A stretch of DNA of 64,000 bases from Streptomyces sp. FIT100 (GCF_024584805.1 NZ_CP075715.1:1972001-2036000), one strand, 5' to 3'; positions 24,103 through 33,658 are shown, numbered from the stretch's first letter. Notes: generated by a model not told the origin, from the sequence alone. Translations and numbers: made by a program.

Positions 24103-25649
24103 CACACGCTCCCGTCCGCCGCGAGCTCCCGGTACCAGGGGTCGCGCAGCTCCACCGTCCAGTCGTCGACCGTCCAACCGGACTCGGCGGGCCCGGCGGA
24201 CCCGGCCGATGCCCGTTCGCCACCCGCGCCCCCGGCCAGCTCCCGGTAGATCGCGCGGAAGGCGTCCACCGAACGCCGCAGTGTGAAGCGGTCGATGACC
24301 CGCTGCCTGGCGCGGCGGCCGAGCTCCGCGCGGCGCTCGCCGTCCCGCAGCAGTTCGACGGCCGCCGCCGCCAGCGCCTCCGGCTCGCGCGGCGGCACGA
24401 CGAGACCCGTGTCCCCGACGGCCTCCCGGACCCCGCCCACGTCCGTCGAGACGGTGGTCCGGCCGCAGGACATCGCCTCGATGACCGAGAAGGGGAACCC
24501 TTCGCTGATGCTGGAGAGCATCACCACGTGCCCGGCGGCGTAGGCACGCGCAACATCGCTGATCCGCCCCTCCCAGTGGATGCCGTGCGCGACGCCGAGT
24601 TCGGCGGCGAGCTTCTCCAGCCGGGTCCGGTACCACTCCCCGCCCTCGGGCGCCGCCCCGAACAACCGCAGCCGCAGCTCGGGCAGTTCGCTCCTGGCCA
24701 GGGCGTACGCCCGGATCAGCGTCTCCAGGTCCTTGATCGGGTCGATGCGTCCCGCCCAGCTCAGCGTGGGGACGCGGGGTTCGGCTCCGGCGTGCGGGAA
24801 GGCCCCGGGGTCGACGCCGTTGTAGACCGTGCGGATACGGTCCGCGTCGGCGCCTCCCCGCTCCTCCCAGCGGCGGTTGTACCGGTTGCAGGGGGTGATC
24901 AGATCGGCCCGCCGGTACCCCAGGGTGTTGAGCTGCCGGTAGAAGCCGAGCATCAGCGTCTTGACCGCACGGCGCTGGCCCGCGCCGCGGTAGCCGAGAT
25001 AGCGCTCGCGCAGGTAGATGCCGTGCTCGGTGAGGAGAAAGGGCACACCGTCCAGGCGTTTCGCGGCGATCGCGGGGAGCGTGGCGAGGCCGCTGCTGAC
25101 GGCGTGCGCGACGCTGTCCGCGGGCACGGGGACGGCGAGCGCGCGCAGCGCGTGTTCGAGGAGGTCGGTGGCGGTCAGGGCGTCGTGGGCGGTGGGGCGG
25201 GCCGCGGCGACCGGCAGATGCGGCATGGTCCATATCCACATCAGGGTGCGGACGGCGTCCTCGGTGCGCAGCGCGGCCGAGAGCCGGCCCGCGCGTGCCT
25301 CCAGCGCGAGCGCGTCGATGGCGTCGCCGAAGTCGCAGTGCGCGTCCGGGTCGAGGACGGAGAGCAGGAACCGCTCGTACGTGGCGAGGAAGCGGCGGCG
25401 GGCCGTCCTGCCGCGCGGCGCGCGCGGGCGGCCCGGGCGCGGCCCCCACAGCGGCACGGCGGTGTGGCCGTGCACGTTGGGCGGCAGCTCCCAGACGACG
25501 GGCTCGCGGCCGCTGCCGGTGAGGGCGGTCAGGGTGAAACCGACCTCGGGCATGCCGCGGACGAGCTGGTCGCACCAGGTGCTGACGCCGCCGTGGGCAT
25601 GTGGATAGGTGCCTTCGGTGAGCATGGTGACATGACGTCCCTGGCTCAT
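24099..25649 (-). CDS. pelF: PelF-type GT4 glycosyltransferase
   Basis: 516 aa retaining GT-B enzyme. The PelF/DUF3492 N-terminus (TMLTEGTYPHAHGGVSTWCDQLVRGMP) is followed by LTEHGIYLRERYLGYR and the GT4 donor site: SWAGRIDPIKDLETLI, the EX7E motif in SEGFPFSVIEAMSCG and TDVGGVREAVGDTGLVVPP. PelF of Pseudomonas and Bacillus polymerises the Pel polysaccharide from UDP-linked N-acetylhexosamine; the same role is inferred here. It lies 68 bp after the deacetylase and is coupled to the membrane protein. Confidence 0.88.
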   Translation of the reverse strand: MSQGRHVTMLTEGTYPHAHGGVSTWCDQLVRGMPEVGFTLTALTGSGREPVVWELPPNVHGHTAVPLWGPRPGRPRAPRGRTARRRFLATYERFLLSVLDPDAHCDFGDAIDALALEARAGRLSAALRTEDAVRTLMWIWTMPHLPVAAARPTAHDALTATDLLEHALRALAVPVPADSVAHAVSSGLATLPAIAAKRLDGVPFLLTEHGIYLRERYLGYRGAGQRRAVKTLMLGFYRQLNTLGYRRADLITPCNRYNRRWEERGGADADRIRTVYNGVDPGAFPHAGAEPRVPTLSWAGRIDPIKDLETLIRAYALARSELPELRLRLFGAAPEGGEWYRTRLEKLAAELGVAHGIHWEGRISDVARAYAAGHVVMLSSISEGFPFSVIEAMSCGRTTVSTDVGGVREAVGDTGLVVPPREPEALAAAAVELLRDGERRAELGRRARQRVIDRFTLRRSVDAFRAIYRELAGGAGGERASAGSAGPAESGWTVDDWTVELRDPWYRELAADGSVW

Positions 25650-25717
25650 CGTGCTGGGTCCCCCTGCGATGGCGGAAGGCGCGGACGGGGCGCGGTGGAC
25701 GTGACCGGGGGACGCGG

Positions 25718-27922
25718 TCAGAGGGCGGGCAGCCGCAGCGTCACCGCGGACTGGAGGAGCTCGGGACCGGTCCACGCCGAACGCTGCCCCGCGTACGCGC
25801 CGCCGAAGACGGCCGTGCCGAGCAGGAGTTGCTTGCGGGTGCCCTCGGGGGCGGTGACGGGCACGGAGACCCCGGACGGCGCCTGGACGGTGACCGTGGT
25901 GCCGATGCGGTACGCCGTGACCTTGCCGGCGTCGAGCGCCTTCTGCCAGGCGGCGCGGCGGCTCAGCTCCGTACCGACGTCGCGCTGGCGCGGGTTGACG
26001 AGCGGGGCGCTGTCGGCGAAGAGGGACCGGTAGTCGCCGAGGATCCGGTCGAGCACCGGGTAGAGGATGCGCTCCTCGGCCAGGTTGGACTGGTGGACGT
26101 AGTGCGGGCGCGGGTCGTTGGCGACGACGTGGCCGAGGGCGATCCGGGCCTCCTGCGGCACGATGTACTGCCCGTACCCGGTCGCCGGGTCCAGCGGCTC
26201 GTCCAGGCAGATGGAGGCCGGGTTGGTGGCGCAGATGCCGCTGCCGCCGTCGGCGAGGTCCGTGTAGATCCAGTTGTACTCGTCGGCCATCTCGGCGGCC
26301 GTGCCCACGTTGTAGTACACGTTCATCGGGTGGCGGGGCACGGTGAGCGCGCTGCCCACCGCGCGCTGCTGCGGCTCGCGGGAGTTGTCGGACGCGACCC
26401 ACTTGACGCCGTTGTCGGCGAGCGCCGGGGCCAGGTTCGGATTGTCCGCCGACTGCTGCGGCAGGGTCCTCAGCCCCGAGTGCTCGCCGGTGACCAGCTC
26501 GCTCCGGTCCACCGGAAGGCCCTTGGCCACGGCCCAGTTGTGGTTGTCGCGGATCTGTGCGGAGATCTCGGACCGGCTCGTCCACCGGGTGTTGCCGGCC
26601 GCGTCCTTCGCGCACTGCCAGGGCACGACGGAGACGTCCTGGACGCAGCCGAGGAACGGGTGCGTGTAGGTGTGGTTGATCCACCGGAAGCGGGCCCGGT
26701 CGGCGATCAGCTGCGCGGTGAGCGCGTCCGTGCCGCCGTGCTCGGTCTTCCACTCCTCGCCGGCGCCCGCGTTGTGGACCATGTCGAGGGTGAAGCCGCG
26801 GGCCTGCTGCCACTGGGCGGCGTACTGCGCGTCCGCGGCGGTCATCCGGATGTCCGGGGTGGTCTGCCCGCCGCCGGGGCCCGCGCAGTCGATGTCGCCG
26901 GGGGTGCAGTTGCGCTCGGTGTCCCAGCGGGCGTCGGGCGCGAAGACGTCGTCGACGTGGACCGAGAAGTAGTTGCGGCTCTGGCCGAGGTGGACGCCCT
27001 GGGTGAGCCATTCGACGATGCCGCGCGCCAGCAGCCGGAACTGCCGCTGGTGCTGGTTGTACGCAAAGGTCACCACGAGCTCGCGGCGCCCGTCGTGCGC
27101 GTACTCGCCGAGCAGGCTGGCCCGGCCCGTGCCGCCGGGCACGGGGGCGTCGACGTAGCTGGTGAAGCCCTCGCGGGGGCGGGCAAGGTAGCCGTAGCTC
27201 TCGCCGCTGTCCGGTGCGTTGTCCTCGAAGGTGAGCGGCCCGTCGAGATAGCCGAAGGGCCCGGAGCGGCCGGCGGCGGTCACGGCGGCCGCGGCGCCGT
27301 CGAGGGTGCCGGACCAGCCGCCGTCGCTGGTGTAGTCGAGCCCGACGGCCGGGGACGCCCAGGTGTAGGCGTCGACCTGGCGGATGCCGAAGGTCTTCTC
27401 GTACGCGACGAGCGCCGCCTGCTCGGCGGCGCCCGCGGCGTCCGCCCCGAACGGCGCCTCGTTCGGCAGCACCACGCCCTGGAACCTGGCGCGCGGCCGG
27501 CCGCCGGCGGTGTCGCTCAGGAAGGCCGCGCCGATCCGCGGCCGGCCCGGGTCGGTCAGGTCGAGGACGCTGTACGGGACTCCGGTGCTGCGCAGCTCGG
27601 CGGTGACCGCGGCCACGGACGCGCCGCCGTCGTCGACGACGAGGACCCTCAGGTCGATCCGCGGCGCAGGATCGGCGGCCGCGGCGGTCGGCGTGGGCAG
27701 CACGGCGGTGGCGAGCAGCGCGGACGCGGCGAGCGCGACCGCGGCCCTGCCGCCGGCCCTGCCGGACCTCTGCCCGCGCGCTCCCCCGGCGCCCGGCCCG
27801 TTCGCACCCCGCTCCCGCGCGCCTTCACCCCTCGCGCCGCGCCCCTGCCCGAGACCACCCCCACCGGTGCCGGAACCCGCAGCCGTGCCCGTACCCGTAC
27901 CCGTGCCGAATCCGTACGCCAT
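25718..27922 (-). CDS. Secreted Agd3-like carbohydrate deacetylase
   Basis: 734 aa. An unusual Gly/Thr/Ala/Arg-rich leader of about 58 residues precedes a signal-like hydrophobic segment (AAVALAASALLATAVLPTPTAAAA). The secreted part has VHVDDVFAPDARWD (paired Asp) and INHTYTHPFLGC (HxxxH), as in NodB-type deacetylases, with the wider layout of Agd3/CE18, which deacetylates fungal galactosaminogalactan. With PelF and GH114 it would de-N-acetylate a GalNAc/GlcNAc polymer. The ATG at 27922 follows a GGGG-rich ribosome-binding site; a shorter start would remove the odd leader but no suitable codon is visible. Confidence 0.8.
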   Translation of the reverse strand: MAYGFGTGTGTGTAAGSGTGGGGLGQGRGARGEGARERGANGPGAGGARGQRSGRAGGRAAVALAASALLATAVLPTPTAAAADPAPRIDLRVLVVDDGGASVAAVTAELRSTGVPYSVLDLTDPGRPRIGAAFLSDTAGGRPRARFQGVVLPNEAPFGADAAGAAEQAALVAYEKTFGIRQVDAYTWASPAVGLDYTSDGGWSGTLDGAAAAVTAAGRSGPFGYLDGPLTFEDNAPDSGESYGYLARPREGFTSYVDAPVPGGTGRASLLGEYAHDGRRELVVTFAYNQHQRQFRLLARGIVEWLTQGVHLGQSRNYFSVHVDDVFAPDARWDTERNCTPGDIDCAGPGGGQTTPDIRMTAADAQYAAQWQQARGFTLDMVHNAGAGEEWKTEHGGTDALTAQLIADRARFRWINHTYTHPFLGCVQDVSVVPWQCAKDAAGNTRWTSRSEISAQIRDNHNWAVAKGLPVDRSELVTGEHSGLRTLPQQSADNPNLAPALADNGVKWVASDNSREPQQRAVGSALTVPRHPMNVYYNVGTAAEMADEYNWIYTDLADGGSGICATNPASICLDEPLDPATGYGQYIVPQEARIALGHVVANDPRPHYVHQSNLAEERILYPVLDRILGDYRSLFADSAPLVNPRQRDVGTELSRRAAWQKALDAGKVTAYRIGTTVTVQAPSGVSVPVTAPEGTRKQLLLGTAVFGGAYAGQRSAWTGPELLQSAVTLRLPAL

Positions 27923-28226
27923 CGCGCACCCCCCACCCCTCGACGGCCTCCCCCGCGGAGAAGGCGGGGAGGACCTGTGGAAATCATGCAAAGCAGCGAC
28001 TTGCTCCCTTGCGTATTCGGGCCGAGTGTGACGTAGAACGGCGGGTCCGTCCGGTAAACGTGTCGGAGACACCACTGATGGGTGAACCGCCGCTGGCGTG
28101 AGCGAGCATCATGGGCGCGCGTAGGCTCGTTCCGGCGCTCCGACTCGCCCGATTTACGATGCGCTGGGCACGGCCGACCCCACCTCCTCGGTCGATGGAA
28201 CTCAACGGAAGCGAGAAATCACCACC
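27923..28226. other. Divergent promoter region, deacetylase / pepA
   Basis: No gene seen. On the minus strand TTTACC (28057-28052) and TACGTC are 17 bp apart and could drive the exopolysaccharide operon. On the plus strand TAGGCT (28122-28127) and TACGAT (28155-28160) are possible -10 boxes for pepA. None has a strong -35. Confidence 0.3.
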
Positions 28227-29807
28227 GTGACTGCTCTCACTCTCAGCACGGCCGGCGCCGCGACGCTGCGCGCCGACGCGATCGTCGTCGGCGTCGCAAA
28301 GGGCGCTGCGCCCAAGTCCGGGGGACTGGTCGTCGCCGCCGGCGCCGAGGCCGTGGACAAGGCGTTCGACGGAAAGCTCGCCACCGTCCTGGAGACCCTC
28401 GGCGCCTCCGGTGCCGAGGGCGAGGTGACCAAGCTGCCCGCGCCGTCGGGCCTGAAGGCCCCGGTCGTGGTGGCGGTCGGGCTCGGTCCCGCGCCGGAGA
28501 AGGACGAGGCGTACCGGGCGGAGTCGCTGCGGCGCGCCGCCGGTGCCGCCGCGCGGGCGCTGGCCGGCACGAAGAAGGCCGCGTTCGTGCTGCCGATCGA
28601 GGCGTCCGAGGACGCCGAGGCGATCGCCGAGGGCGCGCTGCTCGGCGCGTACGCCTTCACCGCCTACCAGGACGGCAACGGCGGCCTCGGCGGCAGCCCC
28701 AAGGACGGCAAGGCCGCCAAGGACGCCAACGGCGGCAACGGCAAGAAGCAGCCGCTGGCCGAGGTCGCCCTGGTCGGCGCCAAGCCGCGCGACAAGGCGT
28801 ACAAGGCCGCGGCCGAGCGGGCGATCGCGCTCACCGAGGAGATCAACCGCGCCCGCGACCTGGTGAACACCCCGCCGAACGACCTCTACCCCGAGTCGTT
28901 CGCCGCCGTCGCCACGGCCGCCGGCAAGGAGCACGGCATCAAGGTGCAGGTGTTCGACGAGAAGGCGCTCGTCAAGGGCGGCTACGGCGGCATCCTCGGC
29001 GTCGGCCAGGGCGCGGCCAACGGCCCCCGCCTGGTCCGGCTCGGCTACACGCACCCCAAGGCGCAGAAGACCCTCGCCCTCGTCGGCAAGGGCATCACGT
29101 ACGACTCGGGCGGCATCTCGCTGAAGCCGGCCGGCCACAACGAGACGATGAAGTGCGACATGAGCGGCGCCGCCGCGGTGTTCGCCACCGTCGTCACGGC
29201 CGCCCGGCTGGGCCTTGAGGTGAACGTCACCGGCTGGCTGGCGCTCGCCGAGAACATGCCGTCCGGCACCGCCACCCGCCCCGGTGACGTCCTGCGCATG
29301 TACAGCGGCACGACGGTCGAGGTGCTCAACACCGACGCCGAGGGCCGGCTCGTGCTCGCCGACGCGATCACCAAGGCGTCGGAGGAGAACCCGGACGCGA
29401 TCGTGGACGTGGCGACCCTGACCGGCGCCATGGTGCTGGCGCTGGGCCACCGCCGGTTCGGGATCATGGCCAACGACGACGCGTTCCGCACCTCGATCCA
29501 CGAGATCGCGGAGGAGGTCGGCGAAGACTCCTGGCCCATGCCGCTCCCGTCGGACCTGCGCAAGGGCATGGACTCGCCGACCGCCGACATCGCCAACATG
29601 GGCGAGCGGATGGGCGGCGGTCTGGTCGCCGGTCTGTTCCTGAAGGAGTTCGTCGGCGAGGACATCACCTGGGCCCACCTGGACATCGCGGGACCGGCCT
29701 TCAACGAGGGCGGCCCGTTCGGCTACACGCCGAAGGGCGGCACCGGCTCCGCGGTCCGCACTCTGGTGAAGCTCGCCGAGCGTACGGCCGCCGGCGACCT
29801 GGGCTGA
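28227..29807 (+). CDS. pepA: Leucyl aminopeptidase (M17)
   Basis: 526 aa. The two-metal site is complete: K288 and D293 in GKGITYDSGG, D311 in MKCDMSGA, and D370 and E372 in NTDAEGRL (368-375), with R374 catalytic. Cytosolic, removes N-terminal residues from peptides. Between the N-domain and the hinge there is a Gly/Asn/Lys-rich insert (about 148-174, absent from E. coli PepA). GTG start with GGAAGCGAGA upstream. Followed by a strong terminator. Confidence 0.95.
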   Translation: MTALTLSTAGAATLRADAIVVGVAKGAAPKSGGLVVAAGAEAVDKAFDGKLATVLETLGASGAEGEVTKLPAPSGLKAPVVVAVGLGPAPEKDEAYRAESLRRAAGAAARALAGTKKAAFVLPIEASEDAEAIAEGALLGAYAFTAYQDGNGGLGGSPKDGKAAKDANGGNGKKQPLAEVALVGAKPRDKAYKAAAERAIALTEEINRARDLVNTPPNDLYPESFAAVATAAGKEHGIKVQVFDEKALVKGGYGGILGVGQGAANGPRLVRLGYTHPKAQKTLALVGKGITYDSGGISLKPAGHNETMKCDMSGAAAVFATVVTAARLGLEVNVTGWLALAENMPSGTATRPGDVLRMYSGTTVEVLNTDAEGRLVLADAITKASEENPDAIVDVATLTGAMVLALGHRRFGIMANDDAFRTSIHEIAEEVGEDSWPMPLPSDLRKGMDSPTADIANMGERMGGGLVAGLFLKEFVGEDITWAHLDIAGPAFNEGGPFGYTPKGGTGSAVRTLVKLAERTAAGDLG

Positions 29808-29815
29808 TCCGCGTG

Positions 29816-29844
29816 CCGGGTCCGGGGCGCCGCCCCGGACCCGG
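29816..29844 (+). terminator. pepA terminator
   Basis: CCGGGTCCGGGGC (29816-29828) and GCCCCGGACCCGG (29832-29844): a perfect 13-bp stem with a 3-nt loop, 8 bp after the stop codon. Confidence 0.75.
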
Positions 29845-29983
29845 CCGACCGGCCGGCCACACCCTGACCGGCGGCTCCGCCACCTCGGCACGGGCATCCC
29901 GGCCACGTGGCGAGTGAGCCGAAGGGGCGCGCGGATGCCGAAAGGGAGAGCGCGCGGAGGTCCCGAGGGACGAGGGACCGAGC

Positions 29984-30097
29984 ACGGTCGACCGTCGGCA
30001 TACGCTGAAGCGCCCCGGAGGCGAACCGAGCCGCCGAAGGACGGTCGACCGTCGGCATACGCTGAAGCGCCCCGGAGGCGAACCGAGCCGCCGAAAG
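29984..30097. repeat. Tandem 57-bp duplication with an embedded palindrome
   Basis: Units 29984-30040 and 30041-30097 differ at one base. Each opens with the perfect 12-bp palindrome ACGGTCGACCGT. They lie 173 bp or more upstream of lpd in a 462-bp gap (29808-30269) that otherwise holds the pepA terminator and a short GGACGAGGGACCGAG tract. The paired palindromes could be operators for lpd. Confidence 0.85.
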
Positions 30098-30269
30098 AAA
30101 GAGCCCCGCGTCCCGCCTTCCGTCGACAAGTGCGAAGATGGGTTCCCGGCAGGACAGGGCCCCCACCACAGGGCCGAAGATAAGCGGCCGAACACCAGCC
30201 GACCGGCCGGTCCACCCCCGAATGGGAAGGGGGGTCCGGCGCCCGGCGCACATGCATGGAGGACGTGAC

Positions 30270-31658
30270 GTGGCGAACGACGCCAGCACCGTTTTCGACC
30301 TAGTGATCCTCGGCGGTGGCAGCGGCGGCTACGCCGCGGCACTGCGCGGAGCGCAGCTGGGCCTGGACGTCGCCCTGATCGAGAAGGACAAGGTCGGCGG
30401 CACCTGCCTGCACCGTGGATGCATCCCCACCAAGGCTCTGCTGCACGCGGGCGAGATCGCCGACCAGGCCCGCGAGAGCGAGCAGTTCGGTGTCAAGGCC
30501 ACCTTCGAGGGCATCGACGTCCCGGCCGTCCACAAGTACAAGGACGAGGTGATCTCCGGGCTGTACAAGGGCCTGCAGGGTCTGATCGCCTCCCGCAAGG
30601 TCACGTACATCGAGGGCGAGGGCCGGCTGTCGTCGCCCACCTCCGTCGACGTCAACGGCCGCCGCGTCGAGGGCCGCCACGTTCTGCTCGCGACCGGCTC
30701 CGTGCCGAAGTCGCTGCCGGGTCTGACCATCGACGGCAACCGCATCATCTCCTCCGACCACGCGCTGGTCCTGGACCGTGTGCCGAAGTCCGCGATCGTG
30801 CTGGGCGGCGGCGTCATCGGCGTCGAGTTCGCCTCCGCGTGGAAGTCCTTCGGCACCGACATCACGATCATCGAGGCGATGAAGCACCTCGTCCCGGTCG
30901 AGGACGAGAACAGCTCGAAGCTTCTTGAGCGCGCCTTCCGCAAGCGCGGCATCAAGTTCAACCTCGGCACCTTCTTCGACAAGGCCGAGTACACCGAGGA
31001 CGGTGTGCGGGTCACCCTCGCCGACGGCAAGACCTTCGAGGCCGAGGTGCTGCTGGTCGCCGTCGGCCGCGGCCCGGTCTCGCAGGGCCTGGGCTACGAG
31101 GAGCAGGGCGTCGCGATGGACCGCGGCTACGTGCTCGTCGACGAGTACATGCGGACCAACGTGCCGACGATCTCGGCCGTCGGCGACCTGGTCCCGACCC
31201 TCCAGCTCGCGCACGTCGGCTTCGCCGAGGGCATCCTGGTGGCGGAGCGGCTGGCCGGTCTGAAGACCGTCCCGATCGACTACGACGGCGTGCCGAAGGT
31301 GACGTACTGCCACCCCGAGGTCGCCTCCGTGGGCCTCTCCGAGGCCAAGGCCAAGGAGGTCTACGGCGCGGACAAGGTCGTCGCTCTGAAGTACAACCTC
31401 GCGGGCAACGGCAAGAGCAAGATCCTGAAGACCGCGGGCGAGATCAAGCTCGTCCAGGTCAAGGACGGTGCCGTGGTCGGCGTCCACATGGTCGGTGACC
31501 GTATGGGCGAGCAGGTCGGCGAGGCCCAGCTGATCTACAACTGGGAGGCTCTGCCGGCCGAGGTCGCGCAGCTCATCCACGCGCACCCGACGCAGAACGA
31601 GGCGCTCGGCGAGGCCCACCTGGCTCTGGCCGGCAAGCCGCTCCACTCCCACGACTGA
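30270..31658 (+). CDS. lpd: Dihydrolipoyl dehydrogenase (E3)
   Basis: 462 aa FAD flavoprotein that reoxidises the dihydrolipoyl arm of 2-oxo acid dehydrogenases with NAD+. FAD motif LVILGGGSGGYAAALRGAQ, redox disulfide GGTCLHRGCIPTK (C46, C51), NAD motif VLGGGVIGVEFASAW, and the C-terminal His-Glu base pair in HAHPTQNE (H439, E444). GTG start with GGAGGA 6 nt upstream. It is followed 100 bp later by the E2 gene, an apparent operon. Confidence 0.97.
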   Translation: MANDASTVFDLVILGGGSGGYAAALRGAQLGLDVALIEKDKVGGTCLHRGCIPTKALLHAGEIADQARESEQFGVKATFEGIDVPAVHKYKDEVISGLYKGLQGLIASRKVTYIEGEGRLSSPTSVDVNGRRVEGRHVLLATGSVPKSLPGLTIDGNRIISSDHALVLDRVPKSAIVLGGGVIGVEFASAWKSFGTDITIIEAMKHLVPVEDENSSKLLERAFRKRGIKFNLGTFFDKAEYTEDGVRVTLADGKTFEAEVLLVAVGRGPVSQGLGYEEQGVAMDRGYVLVDEYMRTNVPTISAVGDLVPTLQLAHVGFAEGILVAERLAGLKTVPIDYDGVPKVTYCHPEVASVGLSEAKAKEVYGADKVVALKYNLAGNGKSKILKTAGEIKLVQVKDGAVVGVHMVGDRMGEQVGEAQLIYNWEALPAEVAQLIHAHPTQNEALGEAHLALAGKPLHSHD

Positions 31659-31758
31659 GCTCAGTCAACGGGCGCGACGACGACCACTACCGCACTTCCC
31701 CTCGCTCAGCGCTTCGCGCGAGCTGGGGATACCCCACCGTAAGGAGCGAACCGAAACC

Positions 31759-33549
31759 ATGCCGGTTTCCGTAACCCTTCCGGCGCTCGGCGAGAGCGTC
31801 ACCGAGGGCACCGTCACCCGCTGGCTGAAGGCCGAGGGCGAGCGCGTCGAGGCCGACGAGCCGCTGCTCGAGGTGTCGACCGACAAGGTCGACACCGAGA
31901 TCCCCGCGCCGGCCTCCGGTGTCCTGTACTCCATCAAGGTCGCCGAGGACGAGACCGTCGAGGTCGGCGCCGAGCTGGCCATCATCGACGACGGCACGGG
32001 CGCGCCTGCCGCCGCCCCGGCTCCGGCCGCCGCCGCCGAGGCTCCGGCGCCCGCGCCTGTGGCCGAGGCCCCCGCGGCTCCGGCCGCCCCCGCCGCCCCC
32101 GCCGCCCCCGCCGCCGCCGCGCCCGCCGCTCCGGCGGGCGGCGCCGAAGGCACCGACGTCGTGCTGCCCGCGCTGGGCGAGTCGGTCACCGAGGGCACCG
32201 TCACCCGCTGGCTGAAGCAGGTCGGCGAGTCCGTCGAGGCCGACGAGCCGCTGCTCGAGGTCTCCACGGACAAGGTCGACACCGAGATCCCGGCGCCCAC
32301 CTCCGGTGTGCTGCTGGAGATCACGGTCGGCGAGGACGAGACCGCCGAGGTCGGCGCGAAGCTCGCCGTCATCGGCGCCCCGGGTGCCGCTCCGGCTGCC
32401 CCGGCCGCGCCCGCGGCTCCGGCTCCGGCCCCCGCCGCTGCGGCCCCGGCGCCCGCTGCCTCCGCCGCCCCGGCTCCGGCCGCTCCGGCTCCGGCGCCCG
32501 CGCCGGTCCAGGCCGCTCCCGCCCCGGTCGCGCCCGCGGCTCCCGCGGCTCCGGCTGCGGTCGCCCCCGCCGCCCCGGCGGTGTCCCCGGCCGCGCCGGT
32601 CGACGAGGGCGCGTACGTCACCCCGCTGGTGCGCAAGCTCGCCGCCGAGAGCGGTGTCGACCTGTCCACGGTCAAGGGCACCGGTGTCGGTGGCCGCATC
32701 CGCAAGCAGGACGTCATCGCCGCCGCCGAGGCCGCGAAGGCCGCCGCCGCTGCCCCGGCTCCGGCCGCCGCTGTGACTGCCGCCGGCCATGCCGCCGCGA
32801 AGAAGGCCCCGGCCCTCGAGGTGTCCCCGCTGCGCGGCCAGACCGTCAAGATGACCCGCATGCGCAAGGTCATCGGCGACAACATGATGAAGGCGCTGCA
32901 CGGCCAGGCCCAGCTGTCCTCGGTCGTCGAGGTCGACATCACCAAGCTGATGAAGCTGCGCGCCCAGGCCAAGGACGCGTTCGCCGCCCGCGAGGGCGTC
33001 AAGCTGTCCCCGATGCCGTTCTTCGTGAAGGCCGCGGCCCAGGCGCTGAAGGCCCACCCGGTCGTCAACGCCCGGATCAACGAGGACGAGGGCACCATCA
33101 CCTACTTCGATTCGGAGAACATCGGCATCGCCGTCGACTCCGAGAAGGGCCTGATGACCCCGGTCATCAAGGGTGCGGGCGACCTCAACCTGGCCGGTAT
33201 CTCCAAGGCCACCGCCGAGCTGGCGGGCAAGGTCCGCGGCAACAAGATCACGCCGGACGAGCTGGCCGGCGCGACCTTCACGATCAGCAACACCGGTTCG
33301 CGCGGTGCGCTGTTCGACACGATCATCGTGCCGCCGAACCAGGTCGCGATCCTGGGCATCGGCGCGACGGTCAAGCGTCCCGCGGTCATCGAGACCGAGG
33401 AGGGCACGGTCATCGGCGTCCGCGACATGACGTACCTGACGCTCTCCTACGACCACCGTCTGGTGGACGGCGCCGACGCGGCCCGCTACCTGACCGCGGT
33501 CAAGGCGATCCTGGAGGCCGGCGAGTTCGAGGTCGAGCTCGGCCTCTGA
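31759..33549 (+). CDS. sucB: 2-oxo acid dehydrogenase E2 (dihydrolipoamide acyltransferase) with two lipoyl domains
   Basis: 596 aa. Two near-identical lipoyl domains (lipoyl lysines K43 and K172 in VSTDKVDTEIP), each followed by an Ala/Pro linker, then the E3-binding domain (YVTPLVRKLAAESGVDLSTVKGTGVGGRIRKQDV) and the trimeric acyltransferase core with the catalytic YDHRLVDGADAARYL near the C-terminus. Commonly annotated as the succinyltransferase. In Actinobacteria one E2 can serve both pyruvate and 2-oxoglutarate complexes, and aceE is nearby, so AceF is an equal name. GGAG lies before the ATG. Confidence 0.93.
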   Translation: MPVSVTLPALGESVTEGTVTRWLKAEGERVEADEPLLEVSTDKVDTEIPAPASGVLYSIKVAEDETVEVGAELAIIDDGTGAPAAAPAPAAAAEAPAPAPVAEAPAAPAAPAAPAAPAAAAPAAPAGGAEGTDVVLPALGESVTEGTVTRWLKQVGESVEADEPLLEVSTDKVDTEIPAPTSGVLLEITVGEDETAEVGAKLAVIGAPGAAPAAPAAPAAPAPAPAAAAPAPAASAAPAPAAPAPAPAPVQAAPAPVAPAAPAAPAAVAPAAPAVSPAAPVDEGAYVTPLVRKLAAESGVDLSTVKGTGVGGRIRKQDVIAAAEAAKAAAAAPAPAAAVTAAGHAAAKKAPALEVSPLRGQTVKMTRMRKVIGDNMMKALHGQAQLSSVVEVDITKLMKLRAQAKDAFAAREGVKLSPMPFFVKAAAQALKAHPVVNARINEDEGTITYFDSENIGIAVDSEKGLMTPVIKGAGDLNLAGISKATAELAGKVRGNKITPDELAGATFTISNTGSRGALFDTIIVPPNQVAILGIGATVKRPAVIETEEGTVIGVRDMTYLTLSYDHRLVDGADAARYLTAVKAILEAGEFEVELGL

Positions 33550-33576
33550 ACCACTCGGCTGTAACCAGCCTCACGA

Positions 33577-33618
33577 GCGGCGCCCCTGCCCGGGAGTACT
33601 CCCAGGTAGGGGCGCCGC
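33577..33618 (+). terminator. Long hairpin after sucB, next to the GntR promoter
   Basis: A 42-bp inverted repeat with 21-bp arms and two mismatched pairs, centred on the palindrome GGGAGTACTCCC (33592-33603). It is probably the sucB terminator. It ends 2 bp before TATTGT (33621-33626), a -10 box for the GntR gene, so it could also be bound by a regulator. Confidence 0.75.
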
Positions 33619-33658
33619 CGTATTGTCTAGAGGTCTTCTCTTCGCGAAGGAGCGCTCC

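Noticed and set aside
30138..30269. Upstream extension of lpd
   Set aside because: The extension is not homologous to E3 proteins and the GTG at 30270 has GGAGGA at ideal distance.
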